Part shown: one piece after another, positions 9,400-18,553 of the stretch
Position numbering within the stretch: the stretch's first letter is position 1
How the letters are laid out: every line of letters begins with the position of its first letter
Assembly: GCF_020748465.1 (NCBI RefSeq)
Contig: NZ_JAHZMP010000002.1
Span: 620,001-684,000 of the forward strand
Reading direction: 5' to 3'
From: Terrisporobacter mayombei
Lineage (GTDB): Bacteria > Bacillota > Clostridia > Peptostreptococcales > Peptostreptococcaceae
DNA length: 64,000 nucleotides
Translations under genes and position numbers: made by a program
Notes under the pieces: generated by a model
What the model was told of the DNA's origin: nothing
Seen by the model: only the letters and a program-made list of their open reading frames with translations
Database searches by the model: none

Positions 9400-9642
9400 A
9401 TATATGATAAATTTAGTGAAGAAGAGAGTAAGATAAATTAAATTAATAGAGAGCTGAGGTTGGTGGAAGCTTGGCAAGGATATTTATTCTGAAAAGAGAT
9501 TTGGAGAAGGTTATTAGAAAAGTAAGTTCAATAACCGGTTATCTGCCTTAAGGATTTGAGTGGTTAAGATATTCTTAACAATTAGAGTGGTAACACGGTA
9601 AAATATCGTCTCTTGGTATAAAAACCAAGAGACTTTTTTAGT
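9400..9642 (+). promoter_or_regulatory. T-box leader, first (complete) unit
   Basis: A Stem I-like region (AGAGAGCTGAGGTTGGTGGAAGC, with an upstream purine-rich arm) is followed by a specifier-loop-like TGAAAAGAGAT at 9490-9500, a Stem III hairpin GTTAAGA-TAT-TCTTAAC, the T-box core AGAGTGGTAACACGG (9585-9599) and a terminator GTCTCTTGGT/ACCAAGAGAC with six Ts (9608-9639). The UGGU in the core would pair with NCCA of a tRNA with discriminator A. The specifier reads AAG (Lys) or AGA (Arg) depending on register; the downstream arginine gene favours AGA. Identity as a T box is firm, the amino acid is not. Confidence 0.85.
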
Positions 9643-9681
9643 TCTCAAAAATGTAATTATCATTATTACTTAAAAGAAATA

Positions 9682-9747
9682 AATGTCTTAATAATTAGAG
9701 TGGTACCGCGGATATTCGCCTCTTAGTTTATAACTAAGGGGCTTTTT
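9682..9747 (+). promoter_or_regulatory. Second T-box antiterminator/terminator module
   Basis: A second copy of the T-box core, AGAGTGGTACCGCGG (9697-9711), is followed by terminator GCCTCTTAGTT/AACTAAGGGGC and a T run. Only about 40 bases separate it from the first terminator, with no Stem I or specifier of its own. It therefore looks like a tandem duplication of the decision module, giving two uncharged-tRNA-sensing terminators in series or one dependent on the upstream Stem I. Confidence 0.78.
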
Positions 9748-9772
9748 ATTTTATTTAAAAGGGGGAAGTGTA

Positions 9773-10006
9773 ATGAATAAAATTAGCTTAAAGGGAAGAA
9801 ACTTTTTATCCTTAAAAGATTTCACAAAGGAAGAAATAAAATATTTATTAACTTTATCTAGTTATTTAAAAATAAAAAAGAAGGTGGGAGTTAAAGGGAA
9901 TTTACTTGAAGGAAAAAATATTGCGTTGATATTTGAAAAAAATTCAACAAGAACTAGATGTTCTTTTGAAGTTGCAGCTATAGATATGACTGTGGGACAA
10001 AAATAA
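9773..10006 (+). pseudogene. argF: Truncated ornithine carbamoyltransferase (N-terminal fragment)
   Basis: 77 codons matching the start of ornithine carbamoyltransferase: [13 protein letters not shown], and the carbamoyl-phosphate-binding [12 protein letters not shown] (about residues 59-70). It then runs 'IDMTVGQK' to a stop, where the intact enzyme (~330 residues) would continue. The polar domain, ornithine-binding domain and catalytic Cys are all missing, and a terminator hairpin follows within 10 bases. Good ribosome site (GGGGGAAGTGTA). It sits behind a tandem T-box leader, so regulatory control survives although the enzyme cannot work. Deletion pseudogene is the simplest reading. Confidence 0.88.
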
Positions 10007-10014
10007 TATTTATG

Positions 10015-10043
10015 AAGGATAATAATTTTTATTATCCTTTTTT
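10015..10043 (+). terminator. Rho-independent terminator
   Basis: AAGGATAATAA/TTATTATCCTT stem and T run just after the argF fragment. Confidence 0.85.
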
Positions 10044-10359
10044 GACATTTAAATTGAAGTGATATTTAGTGAACTTAGATAAGAGATACTGTTTATAATA
10101 ATTAGAAAAGTTACTGTATATTAAAATAAATAAAGTGAATTAAAAAATCAAAGATGAAATACTTTGATTTTTAATTAATTATGCAAGATTGAAAAAAAAT
10201 AATGCAAAAAACAGAAAATCGTATTATAATTAAATTAAATTCAAATGACTGATAATCTGTAAATAAAGAAAAGTTATTGGGAAATAATTTTGTGTTATTT
10301 TATAAAATTGAAAAAAATGAAATAAATCATGCAAATACAATTAAAAGGGGGAACCAAAT
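10044..10359 (+). promoter_or_regulatory. Upstream region of the citrate-branch operon
   Basis: About 315 bases with no gene. It contains a terminator-like hairpin AAAAATCAAAG/CTTTGATTTTT (10143-10172), a TATAAT at 10225-10230, and three copies of ATGCAA (10181, 10202, 10329), the first two 21 bases apart. The TATAAT is a plausible -10; no good -35 is visible. The repeats could be activator sites, but that is speculation. Confidence 0.4.
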
Positions 10360-11517
10360 ATGTGTGTGATAGATAAGATAAAAGAAAAAGAAATAAAAAT
10401 TGTAGATACTACTCTTAGAGATGGTGAACAAACTGCTGGAGTTGCTTTTGCTAATCATGAAAAAGTGACTATAGCTCAAACTTTAAGTGATATGGGAATT
10501 GATCAATTAGAAGTTGGAATACCTACAATGGGTGGTGATGAAAAGGAAACAATAAAGGCAATATGCAAGAGAGATTTAAATTCTAGTATTATGGCTTGGA
10601 ATAGAGCAGTTATTACAGACATAGAACAGTCAATTGACTGTGGTGTTGATGCAGTAGCCATATCTTTATCTGTTTCAGATATTCATATTGAGCATAAACT
10701 TAAAAAATCTAGGGAATGGGTTTTAGATAATATGTATAATGCAGTAACTTATGCAAAAAAAAATGGGTTATATATATCTGTTAATGGAGAAGATGCTTCT
10801 AGAGCTGATACAGATTTTTTAATTGAATTTATTAATTTAGCAAAAGAAGCAGGAGCAGATAGATTTAGATATTGTGATACAGTGGGAGTTATGGAACCTT
10901 TTACAATAAGAGAAACAATAGAAAAAATACACAAGTCTACAAACTTTGATATAGAAATGCATACACATAATGACTTTGGCATGGCTACAGCTAATGCTAT
11001 AGCAGGAATTGTAGGAGGGGCAAATCACATAGGAGTAACAGTTAATGGTTTAGGAGAAAGAGCAGGAAATGCTGCCTTGGAAGAAGTTATTATGGCCCTA
11101 AAATTTGTTTATGGGTATGAAACTGATATTGATACTATAAGATTTAGAGAAATTTCAAAATATGTTTCTCAAGCCTCTGGCAGACAGCTACCTGATTGGA
11201 AAGCTATAGTTGGAACAAATATGTTTAGACATGAATCAGGAATACATGCTGATGGTGCAATGAAAAACCCTAAAAACTATGAAGCTTTTGATCCAAGTGA
11301 GGTAGGTTTAGAAAGACAAATTGTAATAGGAAAACATTCAGGCAAAGCTGCCGTAGTTAATAAGTTTAAAGAATATGAGATAGAGCTTTCTAAAGAAGAA
11401 TCAGAAGTTATGCTAGAACTTATAAGACAAACTTCTGTTAGAATGAAGAGAAATTTATTTGATAAAGAACTTGTGGAAATATATAAAGATTTAAAAAATA
11501 ATAGAAGTGTTATTTAA
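10360..11517 (+). CDS. Homocitrate synthase-family / probable Re-type citrate synthase
   Basis: 385 residues. A DRE-TIM metallolyase that condenses acetyl-CoA with a 2-oxoacid. The signature VDTTLRDGEQTAGVAF (about residues 15-30) gives the divalent-metal Asp and catalytic Arg; METHTHNDFGMA-like EMHTHNDFGMA (residues ~200-210) gives the two metal His; NGLGERAGN follows. The family includes NifV/AksA homocitrate synthases and the Re-citrate synthases of clostridia. Because aconitase and isocitrate dehydrogenase follow at once and no other citrate synthase is present here, Re-citrate synthase is the likelier role. GGGGG ribosome site before ATG. Confidence 0.75.
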   Translation: MCVIDKIKEKEIKIVDTTLRDGEQTAGVAFANHEKVTIAQTLSDMGIDQLEVGIPTMGGDEKETIKAICKRDLNSSIMAWNRAVITDIEQSIDCGVDAVAISLSVSDIHIEHKLKKSREWVLDNMYNAVTYAKKNGLYISVNGEDASRADTDFLIEFINLAKEAGADRFRYCDTVGVMEPFTIRETIEKIHKSTNFDIEMHTHNDFGMATANAIAGIVGGANHIGVTVNGLGERAGNAALEEVIMALKFVYGYETDIDTIRFREISKYVSQASGRQLPDWKAIVGTNMFRHESGIHADGAMKNPKNYEAFDPSEVGLERQIVIGKHSGKAAVVNKFKEYEIELSKEESEVMLELIRQTSVRMKRNLFDKELVEIYKDLKNNRSVI

Positions 11518-11556
11518 GTTTAATGAATTTTATTAGTGAATATGGGAGGATATACA

Positions 11557-13494
11557 GTGGGAGATAATTTAACGTATAAAATATTAAAAAAGCACTTAGC
11601 AGAAGGAGATTTAATACCAGGAAATTTTGTATCAATAAAAATAGATCAAACTTTAACTCAAGATTCAACAGGTACAATGGCTTATTTGCAATTAGAAGCT
11701 ATGGATATTGATACGGTAAAAACTAAAAGAAGTGTGGCCTTTGTGGATCATAATATGTTACAACAAGGATTCGAGAATGCTGATGATCATAAGTATATTC
11801 AAACAGTTGCCAAAAAACATGGAATATATTTTTCTAAACCAGGTAACGGAATATGTCATCAAGTCTTCTTAGAAAGATTTTCCACACCAGGAGATACATT
11901 ATTAGGATCAGATAGTCATACACCAACGGCAGGCGGTGTGGGTATGATTGCCATTGGAGCTGGTGGATTAGACGTAGCCATTGCTATGGCAGGTAATGCT
12001 TATAATATTAAGGCGCCAAAAGTGGTGAAGGTAAACTTAATTGGAAGACTTCCATACATGACTTCATCTAAAGACATTATATTAGAAGTATTAAGACAAT
12101 GTAGTGTAAAAGGCGGAGTAGGAAAAGTATTTGAATACAGTGGTGAGGGAGTAAAATACTTATCTGTTCCACAAAGGGCTACAATAACAAATATGGGTGC
12201 AGAACTTGGTGCTACTACTTCAGTTTTCCCAAGTGATGAAAAAACTTTTGAATTTTTTAAAGCACAAGGAAGAGAAGGTGATTATAAAGAATTAGGTCCT
12301 GATGAAGATGCTACATATGATGAAGAGATTACAATAAATTTAAGTGAGTTAGAGCCATTAGCTGCTATTCCTCATTCTCCAGATAATGTAAAAAAAGTAA
12401 AAGATTTGGGAAAAATACAAGTGGATCAAGTAGCAATAGGAAGTTGTACTAATTCATCTTATGAAGATTTAATGAAGGTATCACAAATTCTAAAAGGTAA
12501 AAAAGTTCATGAAGAAGTAAGTTTAGTTATAGCACCTGGTTCTAGACAAGTAATGGAGATGTTATCTAGAAATGGAGCTTTAGGAGATATAATTAGTGCT
12601 GGGGCAAGAATACTGGAAAACTCATGTGGGCCATGTATAGGTATGGGTCAATCCCCAGGAACAAATAGTGTATCTCTAAGAACATTTAATAGAAACTTTT
12701 ATGGAAGAAGTGGAACTCTATCATCTGATATATATTTAGTTAGTCCTGAAGTAGCGGCAGTATCAGCTATAAAGGGTGTGCTTACAGATCCAAGAGAAAT
12801 GAAAGTTGATTTTAAAGATTTAGATATTAAGAAGTTTATAATAGATGATTCAATGATAATTAGTCCTGTGGAAGATTTTGATAAGGTGGAGGTAGTAAGA
12901 GGACCAAATATAAAACCTTTCCCTTTAAACACTGCTTTAGGAGAAGTAGCAAATGGAAAGGTAGTATTAAAAGTTGAAGATAATATAACAACTGACCACA
13001 TTATGCCATCAAATGCAAAATTATTACCATACAGAAGTAATATACCTTATTTATCTAATTATTGTTTTAATACTGTAGATGAAGAATTTCCTCAAAGAGC
13101 CATAAAAAATAATGGCGGCTTTATAGTTGGAGGAGATAATTACGGTCAAGGTTCTTCAAGAGAACATGCAGCACTAGCTCCTTTATATTTAGGTATAAAA
13201 GGAGTATTAGCAAAAAGTTTTGCAAGAATCCACAAAGCTAACTTAATCAATAGTGGAATAATACCGATGGTATTTGAATGTGACGAAGATTACGAAAAAA
13301 TAAGCTTAAAAGATGAGTTGGAGATATGTGATTTATATAATGGTTTAATAGAAAATAGAGTGAAAATAATAAATCATAGTAAAAATGAAAGTTTTTATGC
13401 AAGAGCTGAATTATCATCAAAGGAAGTGGAAGTTGTAAAAGCTGGAGGAAAATTAAACTATACTAAAAATTTACTTGAAAAAGAAACTTGCTAA
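11557..13494 (+). CDS. acn: Aconitate hydratase
   Basis: 645 residues. It isomerises citrate to isocitrate with a [4Fe-4S] cluster. Cluster ligands are in GSCTNSSYED (~residue 294) and NSCGPCIGMG (~residues 356-365). SDSHTPTAGG and the swivelling C-terminal domain with GGDNYGQGSSREHAALAP are present. GTG 11557 is preferred because GGGAGGA is 6 bases upstream; an earlier GTG at 11536 lies before that site. It is the second gene of the citrate-to-2-oxoglutarate operon, 39 bases after the synthase. The length fits the short clostridial aconitases. Homoaconitase is the alternative if the first gene makes homocitrate. Confidence 0.92.
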   Translation: MGDNLTYKILKKHLAEGDLIPGNFVSIKIDQTLTQDSTGTMAYLQLEAMDIDTVKTKRSVAFVDHNMLQQGFENADDHKYIQTVAKKHGIYFSKPGNGICHQVFLERFSTPGDTLLGSDSHTPTAGGVGMIAIGAGGLDVAIAMAGNAYNIKAPKVVKVNLIGRLPYMTSSKDIILEVLRQCSVKGGVGKVFEYSGEGVKYLSVPQRATITNMGAELGATTSVFPSDEKTFEFFKAQGREGDYKELGPDEDATYDEEITINLSELEPLAAIPHSPDNVKKVKDLGKIQVDQVAIGSCTNSSYEDLMKVSQILKGKKVHEEVSLVIAPGSRQVMEMLSRNGALGDIISAGARILENSCGPCIGMGQSPGTNSVSLRTFNRNFYGRSGTLSSDIYLVSPEVAAVSAIKGVLTDPREMKVDFKDLDIKKFIIDDSMIISPVEDFDKVEVVRGPNIKPFPLNTALGEVANGKVVLKVEDNITTDHIMPSNAKLLPYRSNIPYLSNYCFNTVDEEFPQRAIKNNGGFIVGGDNYGQGSSREHAALAPLYLGIKGVLAKSFARIHKANLINSGIIPMVFECDEDYEKISLKDELEICDLYNGLIENRVKIINHSKNESFYARAELSSKEVEVVKAGGKLNYTKNLLEKETC

Positions 13495-13566
13495 AATAAT
13501 AATTTTATATAAAGAAAAAACCTTAATTATATGAATGAGAGGAATTTTACTGGAGGAGATAGTAAA

Positions 13567-14559
13567 ATGTATAAAGTAACGTTAATACCAGGAGATGGAA
13601 TAGGTCCAGAAGTTACAAAAGCCATGGTTAAGGTTGTAGAAGCTTCAGGCGTTAAAATAGAGTGGGAGGAAGTAGAAGCTGGTGAAGCTCTTATTGAAAA
13701 ATATAATACTGCCATTCCAAATCATGTTATAGAATCAATAAAAAAAAATAAAATTGCAATAAAAGGTCCAATCACAACACCTATAGGGAAAGGGTTCAAA
13801 AGTGTAAATGTTACTCTAAGACAAAGCCTTGATTTATATGTAAACTTAAGACCTATAAAAAGTTTTAAAGGCATAAAATCAAGATACGAAGATGTAGATT
13901 TAGTGATTGTAAGAGAAAATACAGAAGATTTATATGCAGGAATCGAGCATAAAATAGGAGACTATGGAGCAGAAAGTATAAAACTAATAACAAAGCCAGC
14001 ATGTGAAAGAATTTGTGAATTTGCTTTTCAATATGCGAAAAACAATAATAGGGAAAAAGTAACAGGTGTTCATAAAGCAAATATAATGAAGCTTAGCGAT
14101 GGATTATTTGTAAATACTTTTAAAGAAGTTAGTGAAAAATATGATGTAAGTGCAGATGATTTAATTGTAGATGCAGCTGCTATGAATCTTGTTTTAAATC
14201 CAGAAAAATATGATGTAATGGTAATGCCTAATTTATATGGTGATATACTATCTGATTTGTGCTCAGGTTTAGTCGGTGGACTTGGAATAATTCCTGGTGC
14301 AAATATAGGTAAAGATTATGCAATCTTTGAAGCGGTACATGGCTCTGCACCACAAATTGCAAATCAAAATATAGCTAACCCTACAGCCATAATTCAATCG
14401 GCTATTATGATGTTAAAATACTTGGGAGAAGTAGAATATGCTAAAAAAATAGAAAGAGCTTTAGAACGAGTATTTTTAAAAGGAGAAAAGCTGACAGTAG
14501 ATTTAGGTGGAAATGCCAGTACAGAAGAATTTACAGAAGAGATAATTAAGTATTTGTAG
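13567..14559 (+). CDS. icd: Isocitrate dehydrogenase, probably NAD-dependent
   Basis: 330 residues. An isocitrate/isopropylmalate dehydrogenase-family enzyme that makes 2-oxoglutarate. Substrate residues appear as SVNVTLRQSLDLYVNLRP (Ser, Asn and three Arg as in isocitrate dehydrogenase rather than isopropylmalate dehydrogenase). The metal Asp lie in NLYGDILSDL. The cofactor loop HGSAPQIANQNIANP lacks the Lys-Tyr pair of NADP enzymes, so NAD is likely. The start at ATG 13567 follows CTGGAGGA; the frame opens further up at 13531. Last gene of the operon; it supplies 2-oxoglutarate for glutamate. Confidence 0.9.
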   Translation: MYKVTLIPGDGIGPEVTKAMVKVVEASGVKIEWEEVEAGEALIEKYNTAIPNHVIESIKKNKIAIKGPITTPIGKGFKSVNVTLRQSLDLYVNLRPIKSFKGIKSRYEDVDLVIVRENTEDLYAGIEHKIGDYGAESIKLITKPACERICEFAFQYAKNNNREKVTGVHKANIMKLSDGLFVNTFKEVSEKYDVSADDLIVDAAAMNLVLNPEKYDVMVMPNLYGDILSDLCSGLVGGLGIIPGANIGKDYAIFEAVHGSAPQIANQNIANPTAIIQSAIMMLKYLGEVEYAKKIERALERVFLKGEKLTVDLGGNASTEEFTEEIIKYL

Positions 14560-14567
14560 TCCTGAAT

Positions 14568-14606
14568 AAAAATTCTTTCATAAAATATGGAAGAATTTTT
14601 ATTTTT
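14568..14606 (+). terminator. Rho-independent terminator
   Basis: AAAAATTCTTTCA / TGGAAGAATTTTT stem with a T-rich tail, ending the citrate-branch operon. Confidence 0.82.
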
Positions 14607-14653
14607 ATACTATTATAATTTTAAAATCAAGTCAAACTTTAAAGGGGTGTAAG

Positions 14654-15463
14654 ATGTTTTTAACAGTTTTAGTTGATAACAATACTATAATTGATGAATA
14701 TTACATAGGAGAGCCAGGTCTTTCTTTTTATATTGAGGATGAGGATATAAAAATATTATTTGATTGTGGATACTCAAATGTATTTATTGAAAACATGAAA
14801 AAATTAAATTTAAGCACATATAATATTGATGTTTTGGCAATTTCCCATGGACATGATGATCATGTGGGCGGAATTAAATACTTAGCACAGGAAAAGTTAA
14901 ATCCAAGTCTAAAAATAATTGGACATAGTTTAGCATTTAATAAAAAAATAAAAAATAATCAATGTATATCATCACCTTTAGATATAAATGGAATGAAAAA
15001 TATGGGAGAAGTTCAATTAAGTAAAGGACCTATTAAAATAAGTGAAAACATTTATTTTTTAGGAGAAATACCAAGTACTATGGGTTTTGAACCTAGGCAT
15101 TCTATTGGAGAAATAGAAATAGATAATAAGTATGAAAAAGATTTTATTTACGATGATACAGCATTAGTTTATAAAGGAAAAGAAGGTTTATTTATTATTA
15201 CTGGATGTTCTCATAGTGGAATTTGCAATATAGTAGAATATGCTAAAAAAGTATGTAATGAAAATAGTGTGATTGGGATAATAGGGGGAACTCATTTGCG
15301 TGAATATAATGATAGAGCCAATAAGACTTTAGAGTATTTTAAAGATAATAATATTAATAAACTATATCTTGGTCACTGTACATCTTTTGAGGTAAAAAGT
15401 TATATTCACAGTAGTATTCCTATAACAGAAGTTGGTGTAGGTTTAAAATTAGAAATTAATTAA
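14654..15463 (+). CDS. MBL-fold metallohydrolase
   Basis: 269 residues. Metallo-beta-lactamase fold with the metal motif SHGHDDHVGG (about residues 64-73), later GCSHSGICN and GGTHLR, and a final LYLGHCTSF. This set resembles the subgroup near beta-ribofuranosylaminobenzene 5'-phosphate synthase (often seen in anaerobes). Substrate not predictable. Ribosome site AAAGGGGTG. It is a single gene between terminators and is probably cytoplasmic. Confidence 0.85.
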   Translation: MFLTVLVDNNTIIDEYYIGEPGLSFYIEDEDIKILFDCGYSNVFIENMKKLNLSTYNIDVLAISHGHDDHVGGIKYLAQEKLNPSLKIIGHSLAFNKKIKNNQCISSPLDINGMKNMGEVQLSKGPIKISENIYFLGEIPSTMGFEPRHSIGEIEIDNKYEKDFIYDDTALVYKGKEGLFIITGCSHSGICNIVEYAKKVCNENSVIGIIGGTHLREYNDRANKTLEYFKDNNINKLYLGHCTSFEVKSYIHSSIPITEVGVGLKLEIN

Positions 15464-15470
15464 TTATAGT

Positions 15471-15511
15471 AATAAAGCCATTGGTTTACTACACAATGGC
15501 TTTATTAAATT
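15471..15511 (+). terminator. Rho-independent terminator
   Basis: 13-bp stem AATAAAGCCATTG / CAATGGCTTTATT with a T-rich tail. Confidence 0.87.
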
Positions 15512-15678
15512 TTACAAAAATAAAAAAAATATTATGTTAAGAAATTAATATAGACTTAATTCAATACTAAAACTTATAATATAATAAGATATGTAGAACG
15601 TACTACTTTTTGTACATGGGTTATAAATACCTAGTAGGAAATAATTTTGAAATTAAAACATATAAAATAGGAGTAAAT

Positions 15679-16287
15679 ATGAAAGAAAAATACTATGATA
15701 AACTATTAAATATAAATACAATAGGAAATCAAAACTGGAAAAAAACCTCAACTCATAATCATCCTTATGAGCCGACATTATATATAGCTTTGGAAGAATT
15801 ATTTCAAAACTATAAGTTAAAAGAAGATGATCATATAGTAGATTTTGGATGTGGAATGGGAAGATTAATTTTTTATATAAATTATCATTTCCAATCTTAT
15901 GTAAAGGGTGTTGAAATTAATGAAAGATATTATGAAGAAGCTTTAATAAATAAGATTAACTATGAAAAGAAAAATAAAAAATATATGGAAAAAATAAATT
16001 TTTGCTGTGATTTAGCACAACAATATGAAATTTCCTATTTAGATAATAAGTTTTATTTCTTTAATCCTTTTTCTATTCAGATTTTTTCAAAAGTTATTGA
16101 TAATATATTGGAGTCTTATGAAAATAATATGAGAGATATGGATATAATTATGTATTATCCATCTAGCGAGTATCTAGATTTTCTAGATTACAAAACACCA
16201 TTTATATTGAATAAAGAAGTTAACTTAAAAGAGTTATACGAAAAAGATCCTAGAGAAAAGTTTGTTATATATAGTTTAAAATGCTAA
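15679..16287 (+). CDS. Class I SAM-dependent methyltransferase
   Basis: 202 residues. The SAM motif I is clear (HIVDFGCGMGRLIFYI, about residues 55-70), followed by VKGVEINERYYEEA (acidic motif II) and FFNPFSIQIF in the motif IV position. Target unknown: the FNPF line could hold a small-molecule, RNA or protein substrate. ATG 15679 follows AGGAG; the frame is open back to 15610 without a ribosome site. The next gene starts 49 bases downstream. Confidence 0.78.
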   Translation: MKEKYYDKLLNINTIGNQNWKKTSTHNHPYEPTLYIALEELFQNYKLKEDDHIVDFGCGMGRLIFYINYHFQSYVKGVEINERYYEEALINKINYEKKNKKYMEKINFCCDLAQQYEISYLDNKFYFFNPFSIQIFSKVIDNILESYENNMRDMDIIMYYPSSEYLDFLDYKTPFILNKEVNLKELYEKDPREKFVIYSLKC

Positions 16288-16336
16288 AGTTATATTATAG
16301 AAGTTTTATAATAATATTTATACTCGAGGGGTAGTT

Positions 16337-17074
16337 ATGGGAAAAGAATCAAGATTTAGGTTTATTTTTCGCACTATATTACTAATTATATTTATTATAT
16401 TATTTATAATAGGTAAAGATAAAATAATAAGCATATTAAACTACGAAATAATATATAGCATAAAAATATATCATTTAATTTGGTTATACTTAATGTTAGA
16501 AACAGTAATTTTAATTATTCCATATACGAATAATCATTCTTATAATGGGAAATTATTTTTAAAACATTATAGACCAGTAGATAACTATGACGAGAAAAAG
16601 TTACAAAAATACATAAAGAAAAATAATAAGCATGCTAGAAGTGTATTTGTGGCATGGATAGTCTTAAATGTGGTATTATTTATAATCTATTATAATTACA
16701 ACCTAAGTACACCATATATATTTTTAATTTTTATGATTTATTATTGGACTGACATGTTTTGCGTTAATGTGTGGTGTCCTTTTCATAAATTATTCTTTAA
16801 AAGTAAATGCTGCAATGAATGTAGAATATATAACTGGGATCATGTTATGTTTTGTACGCCCTTATTACTTATAAAAAGTTTTTGGTCTTATAGTTTATTT
16901 TTACTATCTTTCTTTGCATTTATTCAATGGGAATATATGATAAAAAAACACCCCGAGAGATTTTCACCTTCGACAAACAAAAAACTACAGTGCAAAGATT
17001 GCGATTACAATTGTAGATTTAATAAAATGAAATACTTAAGAAGTAAAAATTATATTAGTAAAAAAGAGGTTTAA
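16337..17074 (+). CDS. Polytopic membrane protein with Cys clusters
   Basis: 245 residues. About five to six hydrophobic segments (roughly 10-26, 36-58, 96-113, 117-135, 170-195). Two cysteine groups flank the last helices: CCNECRIYNWDHVMFC (around residues 156-171) and CKDCDYNCRF near the C-terminus, which could bind a metal or an iron-sulphur centre. The family is unrecognised. It is followed one base later by the reductase gene, so the two are translationally coupled. An electron-transfer role is possible but unproven. Confidence 0.65.
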   Translation: MGKESRFRFIFRTILLIIFIILFIIGKDKIISILNYEIIYSIKIYHLIWLYLMLETVILIIPYTNNHSYNGKLFLKHYRPVDNYDEKKLQKYIKKNNKHARSVFVAWIVLNVVLFIIYYNYNLSTPYIFLIFMIYYWTDMFCVNVWCPFHKLFFKSKCCNECRIYNWDHVMFCTPLLLIKSFWSYSLFLLSFFAFIQWEYMIKKHPERFSPSTNKKLQCKDCDYNCRFNKMKYLRSKNYISKKEV

Positions 17075-17075
17075 A

Positions 17076-17819
17076 ATGAATATAAAAAAGACAGCATTAA
17101 TAACAGGAGCTTCAAGAGGAATAGGAAGAGAAATGGCAAAATTATTTGCTAGGAATAATTATAATGTAGTTATTAATTATAATTACTCAGAAAAAGAGGC
17201 ACAGGAGTTGCTTGAAGAGCTTACAAATGAAAATTATAGTGTTAGAATTTTTAAGGCAGACATTTCAAATATTAATGAAGCAAATGCTTTGGTAAACTAT
17301 ACTATTGGTCAGTTTGAAAAAATAGACGTATTAATAAACAATGCCGGTATTAGTAAATATAATCTTTTTACAGATATAAGCTATGACGAGTGGCATGATG
17401 TAATGAATGTGAATTTAAATTCTGTTTTTTATGTTACAAAAAAGGCATTACAATATATGTTACCAGAACACAGTGGAAAAATAATTAACATATCATCTAT
17501 TTGGGGGCTGGTAGGTTCTGCCAAGGAAGTTCATTATTCAACATCAAAGGCAGCAATTATTGGAATGACAAAAGCACTAGCAAAGGAACTGGGACCATCT
17601 AACATACAAGTAAATGCTATAGCCCCAGGTGTTATAGAAACTGATATGATGAAAGATGCGGATAGTGAAATAATAGAAATGTTAAAAGATGGAACACCTC
17701 TTATGAGAATTGGAAAACCTATAGATATAGCTAAATGTGCTCTATTTTTAGCCAGTGATGGAGGCGACTTTATAACAGGTCAAGTAATAAGTTCCAATGG
17801 AGGATTTGTAATAAACTAA
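17076..17819 (+). CDS. Short-chain dehydrogenase/reductase, YmfI-like
   Basis: 247 residues. Classical SDR: TGASRGIG cofactor loop (residues 10-17), NNAG (about 88-91), catalytic Ser in ISSIWG, and YSTSK with Tyr and Lys (~151-155). The line SSIWGLVGSAKEVHYSTSK is closer to the Bacillus YmfI group (5-aminopentanone reductase acting on elongation factor P) than to canonical FabG, but FabG-like 3-oxoacyl-ACP reduction cannot be excluded. It begins one base after the membrane-protein gene and is followed by a broken nitroreductase in the same unit. Confidence 0.8.
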   Translation: MNIKKTALITGASRGIGREMAKLFARNNYNVVINYNYSEKEAQELLEELTNENYSVRIFKADISNINEANALVNYTIGQFEKIDVLINNAGISKYNLFTDISYDEWHDVMNVNLNSVFYVTKKALQYMLPEHSGKIINISSIWGLVGSAKEVHYSTSKAAIIGMTKALAKELGPSNIQVNAIAPGVIETDMMKDADSEIIEMLKDGTPLMRIGKPIDIAKCALFLASDGGDFITGQVISSNGGFVIN

Positions 17820-17834
17820 ACTTGGGAGGTTATT

Positions 17835-18469
17835 ATGAGTAATTTGGATTTTATTTACAAGAGAAAAAGTGTAAGAAAGTTTAAAGATGAAATGGTTCCA
17901 AAAGAAGACATTGATAAGATTTTGAAAGCGGCAACTTTTGCTCCCTCAGCTAGGAACCGTCAAAACTGGCACTTGTAGTGATTAGAGACAAGAATAAAAT
18001 TAATGACCTTGCACAGGATATTAGTAACAAAGCAGATGAATACATAAATAAACTAGATAATGAAGATATGAAAAATGATTTAAAAAGAATGATTTCTTAT
18101 TATACTATTTTCAAAAATGCACCAGTTTTAATTTTAATTTATGGCAGTGGATATGAAAATGATGCTTATAATATGCAAAAGTATTTGGGTGAAGATGAAG
18201 AAAAGCTACAAAAATTACTATTCCCAACTGCTCCAATACAAAATGTATCGGCAGCCATGGAAAATTTATTACTTGCTACCAGTAATATGGGATATGGAAC
18301 ATGTTGGATGACTGGACCTATATTTGCAGTTGATGTTATTGAAAATCATATTGATTTCAAAAAAGAAGGATATGAATTAATTGCAATGACGCCACTTGGT
18401 GTGCCAATAGGAGATAAAATAATTCAACCAATGAGAAAGCCATTGGAGGAAGTAGTTACATACTTATAA
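17835..18469 (+). pseudogene. Nitroreductase-family protein, frameshifted
   Basis: A 5' piece (17835-17978, 47 codons: MSNLDFIYKRKSVRKF ... APSARNRQNWHL) meets a stop. The remainder (17978-18469) continues in another frame from VIRDKNKINDLA. Reading across a one-base loss near 17973-17975 restores the expected nitroreductase line 'NRQNWHFVVIRDK', the usual FMN-site region. The C-terminal FMN/dimer part is otherwise intact (NMGYGTCWMTGP, MTPLGVPIGD). Ribosome site GGGAGG before 17835. Either a true inactivating mutation or a sequencing error. Confidence 0.88.
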
Positions 18470-18553
18470 AAATTTCCTTACTCCATGTTGCAAACTAGGT
18501 GCCTTATCTACCCTGTATTGCTCAAATAAAATTACAACTAAAGGAGAATAAAA

